From Candidatus Pelagibacter sp. (lineage in GTDB: Bacteria > Pseudomonadota > Alphaproteobacteria > Pelagibacterales > Pelagibacteraceae), in NCBI GenBank assembly GCA_016777545.1, contig JADHRH010000048.1:1-7017 (forward strand): a DNA stretch of 7,017 nucleotides. Direction: 5' to 3'. The position numbers were made by a program, and so were the translations under genes. Below the pieces are notes generated by a model that searched no databases, was not told the origin of the DNA, and was given only the letters and a program-made list of their open reading frames with translations. Within the stretch, counting starts at the first letter, position 1. Each line of letters begins with the position of its first letter. Below are positions 1-7,017 of this stretch, piece after piece.

Positions 1-905
<905 letters not shown>

Positions 906-907
906 TA

Positions 908-2188
908 ATGAAGTTTTTCGAAACTTCTAAATATTTTTCATTAAAAAAATCGACCTACATCAATCTAAGATGGATTGCTATTATTGGCCAACTTATAACA
1001 GTTAATGTTATTTATTTTGTTTTTGATTTTAGATTTAATCTAATTCTAGAAAATTCAATAATTTTGATTGGAGCGCTAAGCAATCTTTATTTAATCTATA
1101 TTAACAAAAACACACAACTGTCAGATAAAACAGCATTTCTTTTTTTATCTATTGATATTTTACAACTGAGTTGTTTGATTTATTTAACAGGTGGAATTAT
1201 AAATCCTTTTTCAATTTTTTTGATTATCCCAGCTATATTTTCCTCATCTAATTTAGGTTTTAGGAGTAATTTATTGTTAGTCAGCCTCACAGTTTTAGTG
1301 ATTATTTTTCTTACTTTTTTTAATCAACCTTTGCCCTATCCAATTAAAGAACATTTTCACGTAGACAGCTATTATTACTATTCAATTCCAATCGCATTAA
1401 TTATTGCTTTAATTTTTTTAAATTATTTTGCCTTAACCTTTGGATCAGAATCTAGAATAAGGAAAGAGGCACTAAATAAAATGGAAGAAATCATGTCAAA
1501 AGAACATGAGCTATTATCATTAGGAGGACAGGCTGCTGCCGCTGCACATTCATTAGGTACACCGTTTTCAACAATGAAGATTATCTCCACTGATTTATTG
1601 GAGCGATTTAAAGATAATGAAGATGTTAAAAAAGATATTGAGTTATTATCCAGTCAATTAGAGAGATGTAGTGAAATTTTAAAAAAATTAACATTAAACC
1701 CAATAATCGAAGATAATTTTATTGATCGTGATTTAACAATGGCAGAATACGTGAGTGAAATAGTCAAGTCATTCCAAGAAACAAGTAAAAAAGATTTTAT
1801 TGTAAATTATGATCAAAATTCAAATCCACTAAATATAACTAAATCAATAGAAATTGTTTATGGACTAAGAAATTTTATCGGTAATGCAAATAAGTTTTCT
1901 GAAAATAAGATTTTTATTAATATAAAAAGTGATAGTGATTTCACAGAAGTTATGATTGAAGATGATGGAGAGGGATACCCAAAAGATGTTTTGAGTAAAA
2001 TTGGAGAGCCTTATATTAAATCTTTTAAGTCTTCAATAAAATCTAAATCTGGATTAGGTCTTGGAATTTTTATAGGCAAAACTTTACTTGAAAAAAATTA
2101 TGCAAATATTTTATGCAGAAATTCCCAAACAAGAAGTGGGGCTGAAGTAAGTATTAAATGGAAAAATGAAGATCTTTTAAAACTTTAA
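908..2188 (+). CDS. regB: RegB/PrrB-type redox sensor histidine kinase
   Basis: Membrane sensor kinase of the RegBA (PrrBA) global redox two-component system. Six hydrophobic segments lie at about residues 20-40, 44-65, 75-94, 98-113, 120-138 and 157-177. The RegB heptapeptide GGxxNPF, linked to ubiquinone binding, is present at 95-101 (GGIINPF). The H-box is [11 protein letters not shown] with the predicted phospho-His H214. C254 (in [10 protein letters not shown]) lies exactly 40 residues later, matching the H225/C265 spacing of the redox-active cysteine in Rhodobacter capsulatus RegB. The ATPase domain has an N-box (N322, N326), a G1 box DDGEG (352-356) and a G2 box GLGLG (382-386), so it looks intact. 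The usual HELGTP is HSLGTP here: the Glu after the phospho-His is Ser, while T218 at H+4 is kept. The ATG lies 2 nt after the gyrB stop with no Shine-Dalgarno, suggesting coupled translation. No regA partner is in the window. The stop overlaps the cobT stop. Confidence 0.93.
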   Translation: MKFFETSKYFSLKKSTYINLRWIAIIGQLITVNVIYFVFDFRFNLILENSIILIGALSNLYLIYINKNTQLSDKTAFLFLSIDILQLSCLIYLTGGIINPFSIFLIIPAIFSSSNLGFRSNLLLVSLTVLVIIFLTFFNQPLPYPIKEHFHVDSYYYYSIPIALIIALIFLNYFALTFGSESRIRKEALNKMEEIMSKEHELLSLGGQAAAAAHSLGTPFSTMKIISTDLLERFKDNEDVKKDIELLSSQLERCSEILKKLTLNPIIEDNFIDRDLTMAEYVSEIVKSFQETSKKDFIVNYDQNSNPLNITKSIEIVYGLRNFIGNANKFSENKIFINIKSDSDFTEVMIEDDGEGYPKDVLSKIGEPYIKSFKSSIKSKSGLGLGIFIGKTLLEKNYANILCRNSQTRSGAEVSIKWKNEDLLKL

Positions 2189-2202
2189 TGTAGTTTTTTT
2201 TT
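2179..2202 (+). terminator. Possible weak intrinsic terminator for the gyrB-regB transcript
   Basis: A perfect 6-bp inverted repeat, AAAACT (2179-2184) and AGTTTT (2192-2197), encloses a 7-nt loop and is followed directly by a T run at 2198-2202 on the plus strand. It covers the last codons of regB and the end of cobT. The stem has only one G-C pair, so it is weak and could arise by chance in such A+T-rich DNA. Read on the minus strand, no T run follows, so it would not terminate cobT. Confidence 0.3.
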
Positions 2203-3993
2203 ATTTTCAAATAAGCCACTCAATTGTGAAACCATAACATCTCCAAGTTCATGCACATCTGTTATTTTAATAGCTTTATTGTAATATCTAGAAACATCAT
2301 GCCCAATACCGATAGCTAAAATTTCAACGTCACTCTTAGTTTCTATAAATTTAACCATTTTTTTTAAATGTTTTTCTAAAAAATCTCCTGAATTAACTGA
2401 TAAAGTTGAGTCGTCAACTGGGGCACCATCTGAAATAACCATCAGTATTTTCCTTTCTTCTTTTCTTTTTTTAATTCTATTATAGGCCCACGAAATAGCT
2501 TCCCCATCAATATTTTCTTTTAATAATCCTTCTTTAAGCATTAAGCCTATATTATTTTTTGCCTGCCTCCACTGTGTGTCTGCACCTTTATAAATTATAT
2601 GTCTTAAATCATTTAATCTTCCAGGATTTTTTGGCTTATCATTTTTAGTCCAAGCTTCTCTGCTTTTACCACCTTTCCAATTTTTTGTAGTAAAGCCTAA
2701 AACCTCTACTTTCACTGAGCATCTTTCTAAGGTTCTAGATAATATATCTGCACAAAGTGCAGCAATTGTTATTGGCCGACCTCTCATGGAACCAGAATTG
2801 TCTATTAACAAGGTTACGATTGTGTCCTTAAAATCAAGATCTTTTTCTTTCATAAAAGATAAAGAATTATAAGGATCCATAATTATTCTAGTTAATTTTG
2901 AGCTATCTAATAAACCTTCTTCTAAGTCAAACTCCCATGCTCTATTTTGTTTTGCAAGGAGCTGCCTTTGTAGTTTGTTAGCAAGCTTAGTAATTAAATC
3001 TTGAAACCCGACAAGTTGTTGGTCTAAATTTTTTCTTAATTTTTGTGTTTCTTTTATATCTTCTAATATTTCAGCTTTTGCAATTTCATCAAATTCTGTG
3101 GTGAATACTTTGTAATCTTGATCAATATTATCAATATTTGTTTTTTGTAAAACACTTTCTGCACTCTCTTTTAAAGAATCCGAGTCTTCTAATTGTTCTT
3201 CCATCTGCTGGTCGCTTAGATCAAAGCCAGCATCTAAACTAGTCTGGCTATCATCTTGTTTATTTTCTTCCTCTTTGTCATCAGACTGGCCGTCATTATC
3301 GTTCTCTGATTTATTGTCTTGCTCATTTTCTTGTTCATCGTTTTCTTCATTATTTTCTTCATTATTTGAAGCAAAGACATCCATATTCTCTAAAATTTCT
3401 GAAAATTTTAAACTATAATTATTTTGATCTTCCAAATTTTTACTTAAAAAATCAAAATGCTTATCAATAGATTCGTCAAATTCTTTCTTCCAAAAATCTA
3501 ACATTTTTGTAGACACATCATTGAGTTCTAATTTAAAGAATTTGTTTAACATATATAATTCAAAAGCTTCATTCACAGGAACATCTTCTTTATTTTTTAA
3601 TTGTTCTTTACGATTAGAAAGTATTTTTTGGTTATAATTTTCACTTAAATTTTTTCCAACTCCTTTAAGCATTTTGCCCCCAAGAAGTTCATACCTGATT
3701 TTTTCAGCAATATTATATAAAGATTTACAAGAAGGATTATTAGGTAGGTTTTTATTAAATATTTCTTTATTTGAAAATTTTTTCTTTAAGGCACCAGAGT
3801 CAGTTTCTGCTCTTAGTTTAACAAAATCATTTTTATTTGATAAATTGGTTATATCAAAAAAATCAGTTTTTTTATTACTTAAATCTTTATCTAATTTTTT
3901 AACATCTAATTTATAATCTTCAGAAATTACTTTAGCTGTAGAAATTAATGCTTGTTTAAATTGCTCTTTAAAATTGTTTTCTTTTGAGCTCAT
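2185..3993 (-). CDS. cobT: CobT-type cobaltochelatase subunit (VWA/MIDAS protein)
   Basis: In aerobic B12 synthesis CobT forms an ATP-driven complex with the AAA+ protein CobS, which acts with CobN to insert Co2+ into hydrogenobyrinic acid a,c-diamide. At 602 residues it is near the usual length of about 630. The N-terminal CobT domain has the expected [32 protein letters not shown] pattern. A highly acidic, Asn/Gln-rich linker spans about 210-252. The C-terminal von Willebrand A domain carries the MIDAS motif DNSGS (D398, S400, S402), [22 protein letters not shown] and [15 protein letters not shown] (D522), all typical of CobT. The ATG abuts the cobS stop with no gap and no clear Shine-Dalgarno, so it is probably translated by coupling. 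No catalytic CobN is present here, so the cobalt role is a family-based assignment. The TAA stop shares bases with the regB stop. Confidence 0.94.
   Translation of the reverse strand: MSSKENNFKEQFKQALISTAKVISEDYKLDVKKLDKDLSNKKTDFFDITNLSNKNDFVKLRAETDSGALKKKFSNKEIFNKNLPNNPSCKSLYNIAEKIRYELLGGKMLKGVGKNLSENYNQKILSNRKEQLKNKEDVPVNEAFELYMLNKFFKLELNDVSTKMLDFWKKEFDESIDKHFDFLSKNLEDQNNYSLKFSEILENMDVFASNNEENNEENDEQENEQDNKSENDNDGQSDDKEEENKQDDSQTSLDAGFDLSDQQMEEQLEDSDSLKESAESVLQKTNIDNIDQDYKVFTTEFDEIAKAEILEDIKETQKLRKNLDQQLVGFQDLITKLANKLQRQLLAKQNRAWEFDLEEGLLDSSKLTRIIMDPYNSLSFMKEKDLDFKDTIVTLLIDNSGSMRGRPITIAALCADILSRTLERCSVKVEVLGFTTKNWKGGKSREAWTKNDKPKNPGRLNDLRHIIYKGADTQWRQAKNNIGLMLKEGLLKENIDGEAISWAYNRIKKRKEERKILMVISDGAPVDDSTLSVNSGDFLEKHLKKMVKFIETKSDVEILAIGIGHDVSRYYNKAIKITDVHELGDVMVSQLSGLFENKKKLH
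3341..3367. repeat. 12-bp tandem repeat in the acidic linker of cobT
   Basis: The unit TTCTTCATTATT occurs twice in perfect tandem (3343-3354 and 3355-3366), and the match extends 2 bases before and 1 base after. On the coding (minus) strand it reads NNEE-NNEE-N, the start of the acidic low-complexity linker. It is a multiple of three, so copy-number change would stay in frame. Confidence 0.85.
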
Positions 3994-4968
3994 TTAGATC
4001 TGAATATTAACCATCGACTCTGGTAATTCTTCTCCAAAACATCTCTGATAATATTCAGCTATTGTATTTTTTTCTATATCGTCACACTTATTCAAAAAAG
4101 TGACCCTAAAAGCATAACCTGTGTCTTTGAAAATTTCAGCATTTTCAGCCCAATGAAGTACCGTCCTTGGACTCATTACAGTTGATATATCTCCAGCTAT
4201 AAAGCCCTTTCTAGTTAAAGATGCAACTTTAATCATGTTAGAGACTTTTTCTTTACCTTTTGGATTGTTTAAATTTTTATTTTTAGCAAGAACGATTTCC
4301 ATTTCTCTATCAAGACTAAGATAGTTTAAAGATGTTACAATATTCCATCTATCCATCTGCCCTTGGTTAATTTGTTGAGTACCATGGTACAATCCTGTTG
4401 TATCCCCTAGACCAACTGTATTTGAAGTCGCAAATAATCTAAAAAATTTATTTTGTTTTATAACTTTATTTTTATCTAAAAGAGTGAAATTACCTTCGGC
4501 TTCCAACACTCTTTGAATAACAAACATCACGTCTGGTCTTCCTGCATCATACTCATCAAAAACAAGTGCAACAGGGTTTTGAATGGACCAAGGTAAAATA
4601 CCTTCTTTAAACTCAGTAATTTGTTTTCCATCTTTTACAACAATTGCATCTTTTCCAATAAGATCAATTCTACTTACATGACTGTCTAAATTCACTCTAA
4701 TACAAGGCCAGTTTAATCTAGCTGCGATTTGTTCAATGTGAGTAGACTTTCCTGTACCATGATAGCCTTGAACCAAGACACGTTTATTAAAAGCAAAACC
4801 TGATAAGATAGCAAGGGTAGTATCTCTATCAAACTTATAATTTTTATCTATTTCGGGAACGTATTCACTTCTTTTAGAGAAAGCGTCAACTTCCATATCT
4901 GAATCAATTCCAAAACTTTGCTTTAAAGACATTTTAATGTCTGGTTGTATGTTTAAATTAGGTGTCAA
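3994..4968 (-). CDS. cobS: CobS-type cobaltochelatase subunit (AAA+ ATPase)
   Basis: AAA+ ATPase of the MoxR/chelatase class that assembles with CobT; in B12 producers it powers cobalt insertion by CobN. At 324 residues it is close to the usual 330 or so. Walker A is GYHGTGKS (68-75, K74, S75). Walker B is ALVFDEYD (134-141, D138, E139). A sensor-1-like Asn (N183) lies in [11 protein letters not shown], and the QMDRW block holds a probable arginine finger, R207. [23 protein letters not shown] and [11 protein letters not shown] are near-identical to my recollection of alphaproteobacterial CobS. The start is TTG: the next in-frame ATG (4932, codon 13) would cut the N-terminus to 7 residues before the conserved FGIDSD, whereas homologs have about 20; no ATG, GTG or other TTG lies between the upstream in-frame stop (4990-4992) and this codon. 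It overlaps the J-protein gene by 11 bp and abuts cobT, indicating one operon. Confidence 0.95.
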   Translation of the reverse strand: MTPNLNIQPDIKMSLKQSFGIDSDMEVDAFSKRSEYVPEIDKNYKFDRDTTLAILSGFAFNKRVLVQGYHGTGKSTHIEQIAARLNWPCIRVNLDSHVSRIDLIGKDAIVVKDGKQITEFKEGILPWSIQNPVALVFDEYDAGRPDVMFVIQRVLEAEGNFTLLDKNKVIKQNKFFRLFATSNTVGLGDTTGLYHGTQQINQGQMDRWNIVTSLNYLSLDREMEIVLAKNKNLNNPKGKEKVSNMIKVASLTRKGFIAGDISTVMSPRTVLHWAENAEIFKDTGYAFRVTFLNKCDDIEKNTIAEYYQRCFGEELPESMVNIQI

Positions 4969-5485
4969 TTTTTTCCTTATAAGTATTTTTTAGCTGAGTA
5001 TAAGCCAAAGTAATTAATTTAAGTTTTTCTTCGTATTCTTTATTTCCCAAATTAATATCAGGGTGAAATTTTTTGACAAGAGTTTTGAACTGATCTTGTA
5101 TTTGTTCCCATTTTTGGCCAACTGAAACACCTAGAATACTAAAAGCTTTAATATCATTAGCATCAAATTTGAATTGATTCATATGGTTATATTCACCTCT
5201 AAGTTTGGTTTTATCAAACTCATCTTTTAAAGTATTGTTCCACAGAACTTTAAAAAAGTTATCTGAAGAACTAAAGCTCTGAGTTGGTTTGTGCCAGGTC
5301 ATATCAGACTTTAAAAAATCAAATACTTGCTCATCATCCATTCCCTTAAAATAATTCCAATTTTTATTAAATTCTTTAACATGAGCTAAGCAAAGCAACC
5401 TGTAGCGTTTGCTGTTATCTTTCTCAATTGGTGCCTTATATTCACCAGTATCAAAGCAATTATTCCAATCACAAATATTTTTCAT
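4958..5485 (-). CDS. C-terminal J-domain (DnaJ-like) protein with Cys/His-rich N-terminus
   Basis: Probable Hsp70 (DnaK) co-chaperone of the type encoded next to cobS and cobT in many alphaproteobacteria. The J domain is at the C-terminus, about residues 112-172: AFSILGV opens it, helix II is ..QFKTLVKKF, and the HPD signature that stimulates DnaK ATPase is intact at 141-143. There is no G/F region or DnaJ zinc-finger repeat, so it is a class III J-protein. The N-terminus has C5, C10, C32 and H35 (C-x4-C ... C-x2-H), followed by the conserved-looking [12 protein letters not shown] segment; this could bind zinc or another metal, which is inference. The ATG at 5485 has no obvious Shine-Dalgarno. 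It is the first gene of the J-protein/cobS/cobT operon, diverging from bolA across 25 bp. The client is unknown; CobS/CobT are candidates by context only. Confidence 0.85.
   Translation of the reverse strand: MKNICDWNNCFDTGEYKAPIEKDNSKRYRLLCLAHVKEFNKNWNYFKGMDDEQVFDFLKSDMTWHKPTQSFSSSDNFFKVLWNNTLKDEFDKTKLRGEYNHMNQFKFDANDIKAFSILGVSVGQKWEQIQDQFKTLVKKFHPDINLGNKEYEEKLKLITLAYTQLKNTYKEKIDT
4974..4978 (-). promoter_or_regulatory. Shine-Dalgarno site that fixes the TTG start of cobS
   Basis: On the minus strand AAGGA stands 5 nt before the TTG at 4968-4966, inside the last codons of the J-protein gene. It is the only clear ribosome-binding site I see in front of any gene in the window and supports TTG over the downstream ATG at 4932. 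Confidence 0.6.
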
Positions 5486-5510
5486 GCTGTATAGTAATAA
5501 ATTATTATTT
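5486..5510. promoter_or_regulatory. 25-bp divergent spacer between the J-protein operon and bolA
   Basis: This is the only spacer in the window from which two transcripts can diverge. On the plus strand TATAGT (5490-5495) resembles a -10 box 15 nt before the bolA ATG. On the minus strand TATACA (5493-5488) sits 2 nt before the J-protein ATG, which would imply a leaderless message. No convincing -35 hexamer is paired with either. In such A+T-rich DNA these hexamers are expected by chance, so the site is a position argument, not a confirmed promoter. Confidence 0.3.
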
Positions 5511-5771
5511 ATGAATATAAACGAATTAATTGAAATTGTTAAAAGTAAAATTGAAGCAGAAATTGTTATGCAAGATTTTAAAATAGAAGATAAAAGTTTT
5601 TTACATAAAAATCATAAAGGAAACCAAGAAGGAATGTTCCATTTAAAATTAATTATTAAATCTGATGAGCTGAAAAAATTAAATAAGATAGAATCAACCA
5701 AGAAAATCTATAATATTTTAGATCATGAGTTGAAAGAACACATACATTCCATTCAAATACTACTTAGTTAA
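5511..5771 (+). CDS. bolA: BolA family protein
   Basis: Small BolA-type protein of 86 residues, a family that partners monothiol glutaredoxins through shared [2Fe-2S] clusters and acts in iron handling or regulation. Visible family features are EDKSFLHKNHKG (H32, H35; compare the DxSxxHxxH of alphaproteobacterial BolA), FHLKLIIKSD (H44), the IYNILDHEL helix, and the C-terminal HIHSIQILL, whose H79 aligns with the conserved cluster-ligand His. The usual Arg-His of the RHRxVY segment is replaced by Thr-Lys (STKKIY). The start at 5511 (MNINELIEIV) fits the family. In-frame ATGs at 5484 and 5409 would add residues unlike BolA and run into or over the divergent J-protein gene. No Shine-Dalgarno is seen. 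The 3' end overlaps the aroB 3' end by 12 bp. Confidence 0.85.
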   Translation: MNINELIEIVKSKIEAEIVMQDFKIEDKSFLHKNHKGNQEGMFHLKLIIKSDELKKLNKIESTKKIYNILDHELKEHIHSIQILLS

Positions 5772-6866
5772 TTCTTTTTTTAAAAAGAGATTAATAGTTT
5801 TTTCATTAAACTGTAATTTGTAAACTGGGGAACCTATTTTTTTAAGTAAAACTAAATTAACTTTCTCTGTATTATTTTTTTTATCTTTTTTCATAAAGGA
5901 TAAAATTGTATTTAAATTTTTTATTGAAAAGAATTTATTAATATCTCTTGGAAGACTTAGATCATTTAAGTGATCGTTAATTAAGTTAAATTCTTTTTTA
6001 TTCAAAATTTTATTTAATAAACTAAATTTTGCAGCAGTTTTAACACCAAGAATAACTGCTTCACCATGATTTAATCTTACTGAATAACGTAGTGTTGCTT
6101 CAAAAGCATGGGCAAAGGTATGTCCAAAATTTAGTATTTTTCTTATACCCAATTCTTTTTCGTCAGCCTCAACTACCTTTTTTTTAATCAAACAGCTTTG
6201 ATGAACAGCCTTTTGTATAAAGGGACTTTTTAATTCTAAAATTTTTTTCCCATTCTTATTTAAAAAATAAAAAAACTTTTTATCATCAATAAGGGAGTGT
6301 TTTAAAATTTCACCATACCCACATACAACTTCTCTTTTTGGTAAAGAGTTTAAAAAATTAATATCTGATATAACAAGACTGGGTTGGTAAAATGAGCCAA
6401 TTAAGTTTTTACCATACTTGGTGTTTATACCAGTTTTGCCACCGATAGATGAGTCAACCTGCGAAAGTAGTGTTGTTGGTATATTAACAAACCTTAGACC
6501 TCGCTTATACGTACTTGCTGCAAAGCCTGATACATCACCAGTAATACCTCCACCAATAGAAATTAAACAGTCATTCCTGTTAAAATTTTTTTTTAAAAGA
6601 ATTGATGTGATTTCATTGACACTTTTTTGATTCTTGCTTTTTTCATTTGCATTAAAATAATGAATTGTAACAGATCCTTTTGGTAAAGATTTTAAAGCAC
6701 TTTTTACCAAATTTTTTGGAACATTTTTATCAATTACAAGAAGGCATTGATTAAAACTAATAGAACTTTCTTTCAAAAATTTATTTATTTTGTTTAAGAT
6801 ATTGTTTCCAATAATAATTGAATATTTTTGACTGTTAGTGCTAACTTTTAATTTAATTAAACTCAT
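5760..6866 (-). CDS. aroB: 3-dehydroquinate synthase
   Basis: Second enzyme of the shikimate pathway: converts DAHP to 3-dehydroquinate with NAD+ and a divalent metal (usually Zn2+ or Co2+) in the cytoplasm. The 368 residues match the family length (about 360). The NAD-binding segment SIGGGITGDVSGF has G105-G107 and D111. NIPTTLLSQVDSSIGGKTGIN (128-148) and GKNLIGSFYQP (152-162) follow. The metal ligands are E186 in GYGEILKH, H249 in NFGHTFAHAFE and H267 in LNHGEAV, matching E184/H247/H264 of the E. coli enzyme. It appears complete. The ATG lies inside the end of aroK (14-bp overlap), giving the classic aroK-aroB order and likely coupled translation. Its TAG stop lies inside the end of convergent bolA, and I see no convincing terminator there. 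Confidence 0.97.
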   Translation of the reverse strand: MSLIKLKVSTNSQKYSIIIGNNILNKINKFLKESSISFNQCLLVIDKNVPKNLVKSALKSLPKGSVTIHYFNANEKSKNQKSVNEITSILLKKNFNRNDCLISIGGGITGDVSGFAASTYKRGLRFVNIPTTLLSQVDSSIGGKTGINTKYGKNLIGSFYQPSLVISDINFLNSLPKREVVCGYGEILKHSLIDDKKFFYFLNKNGKKILELKSPFIQKAVHQSCLIKKKVVEADEKELGIRKILNFGHTFAHAFEATLRYSVRLNHGEAVILGVKTAAKFSLLNKILNKKEFNLINDHLNDLSLPRDINKFFSIKNLNTILSFMKKDKKNNTEKVNLVLLKKIGSPVYKLQFNEKTINLFLKKELTK

Positions 6867-7017
6867 ATGTTTTTATTATTGTTTTAACTATTTCACTTTT
6901 GGTTAATTTATTACAGTTTATTTTAAAATCAGCTTTTGAATATATTTTTTTTCTTTTGTTAATAATGGCTTTAATTTCTTGCTCGGTTGATTTTGAAGCT
7001 AAGGGTCTTTTCTTACT
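6853..7017 (-). CDS. aroK: Shikimate kinase, C-terminal 54 residues (5' end outside the window)
   Basis: Shikimate kinase phosphorylates the 3-hydroxyl of shikimate using ATP. Only the C-terminus is here; the frame is open to the right edge and ends at TAA 6855-6853. The visible protein begins SKKRPLASKSTEQEI and continues with KRKKIYSKADFKIN, matching the RPLL ... I..L...R...Y.E.AD..I pattern of shikimate kinase C-termini, then an SEIVKTIIKT helix like the usual terminal helix. The P-loop and shikimate-binding residues lie outside the window, so the call rests on this tail and on its place directly before aroB. It overlaps aroB by 14 bp. Confidence 0.82.
   Translation of the reverse strand, partial: SKKRPLASKSTEQEIKAIINKRKKIYSKADFKINCNKLTKSEIVKTIIKTYEFN

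Noticed and set aside
3674..3916. 80-codon open frame on the plus strand inside cobT
   Set aside because: It lies wholly antisense to the well-conserved N-terminal domain of CobT, shows no family motif, and is expected by chance opposite lysine- and asparagine-rich coding DNA.
5409..5510. N-terminal extension of the bolA reading frame from ATG 5409 or 5484
   Set aside because: The added residues are unlike BolA proteins and the longer form runs antisense through the Cys-rich N-terminus of the J-protein; the start at 5511 gives the usual BolA length.
5771..5815. Possible terminator hairpin between bolA and aroB (CTTTTTTTAAAAAG and nearby A and T runs)
   Set aside because: The palindrome would need a loop of two bases or a stem of pure A-T, and no T run follows at the right distance on either strand.
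6418..6630. 70-codon open frame on the plus strand inside aroB
   Set aside because: It is antisense to the NAD-binding and DSSIGGKTGIN region of AroB and has no recognisable motif or ribosome-binding site.

Overview
The window reads as ordinary chromosome from a streamlined, very A+T-rich alphaproteobacterium, most likely of the SAR11/Pelagibacterales type. The evidence is the strong A/T bias in third codon positions and lysine/asparagine/isoleucine-rich proteins, the near absence of intergenic DNA (the largest gap between genes is 25 bp, and most neighbours abut or overlap), a RegB-type redox sensor kinase, and the order aroK-aroB / bolA / J-domain protein / cobS / cobT. From memory, that order is a typical alphaproteobacterial neighbourhood. 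The lineage is an inference; no rRNA gene is present to confirm it.

Layout. Bases 1-905 (+) hold the C-terminal part of DNA gyrase subunit B. A RegB/PrrB-type sensor histidine kinase follows after 2 nt (908-2188, +). Three minus-strand genes then converge on it and read right to left: a C-terminal J-domain protein (5485-4958), cobS (4968-3994, TTG start) and cobT (3993-2185). They are joined by an 11-bp overlap and a 0-bp junction, so they are almost certainly one operon. A bolA-family gene (5511-5771, +) diverges from the J-protein gene across 25 bp. It collides tail to tail with aroB (6866-5760, -), which overlaps the end of a truncated aroK (7017-6853, -) by 14 bp.

How the genes work together. 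GyrB is the ATPase/TOPRIM subunit of gyrase. RegB senses the redox state of the quinone pool and would phosphorylate a RegA regulator that is not in the window. CobS (AAA+) and CobT (VWA/MIDAS) are the motor pair of aerobic cobaltochelatase, but the catalytic subunit CobN and all other B12 genes are absent here. Their tight coupling to a J-domain protein, beside bolA, raises the possibility of a chaperone-like role. AroK and AroB are shikimate-pathway enzymes.

No mobile element, CRISPR array, RNA gene or clearly new system is visible. The points most worth a second look are the loss of the usual Glu after the phospho-His in RegB, the Cys/His-rich N-terminus of the J-protein, the CobST-J-protein unit without CobN, and the extreme compaction, including one TTAA that serves as stop codon on both strands.
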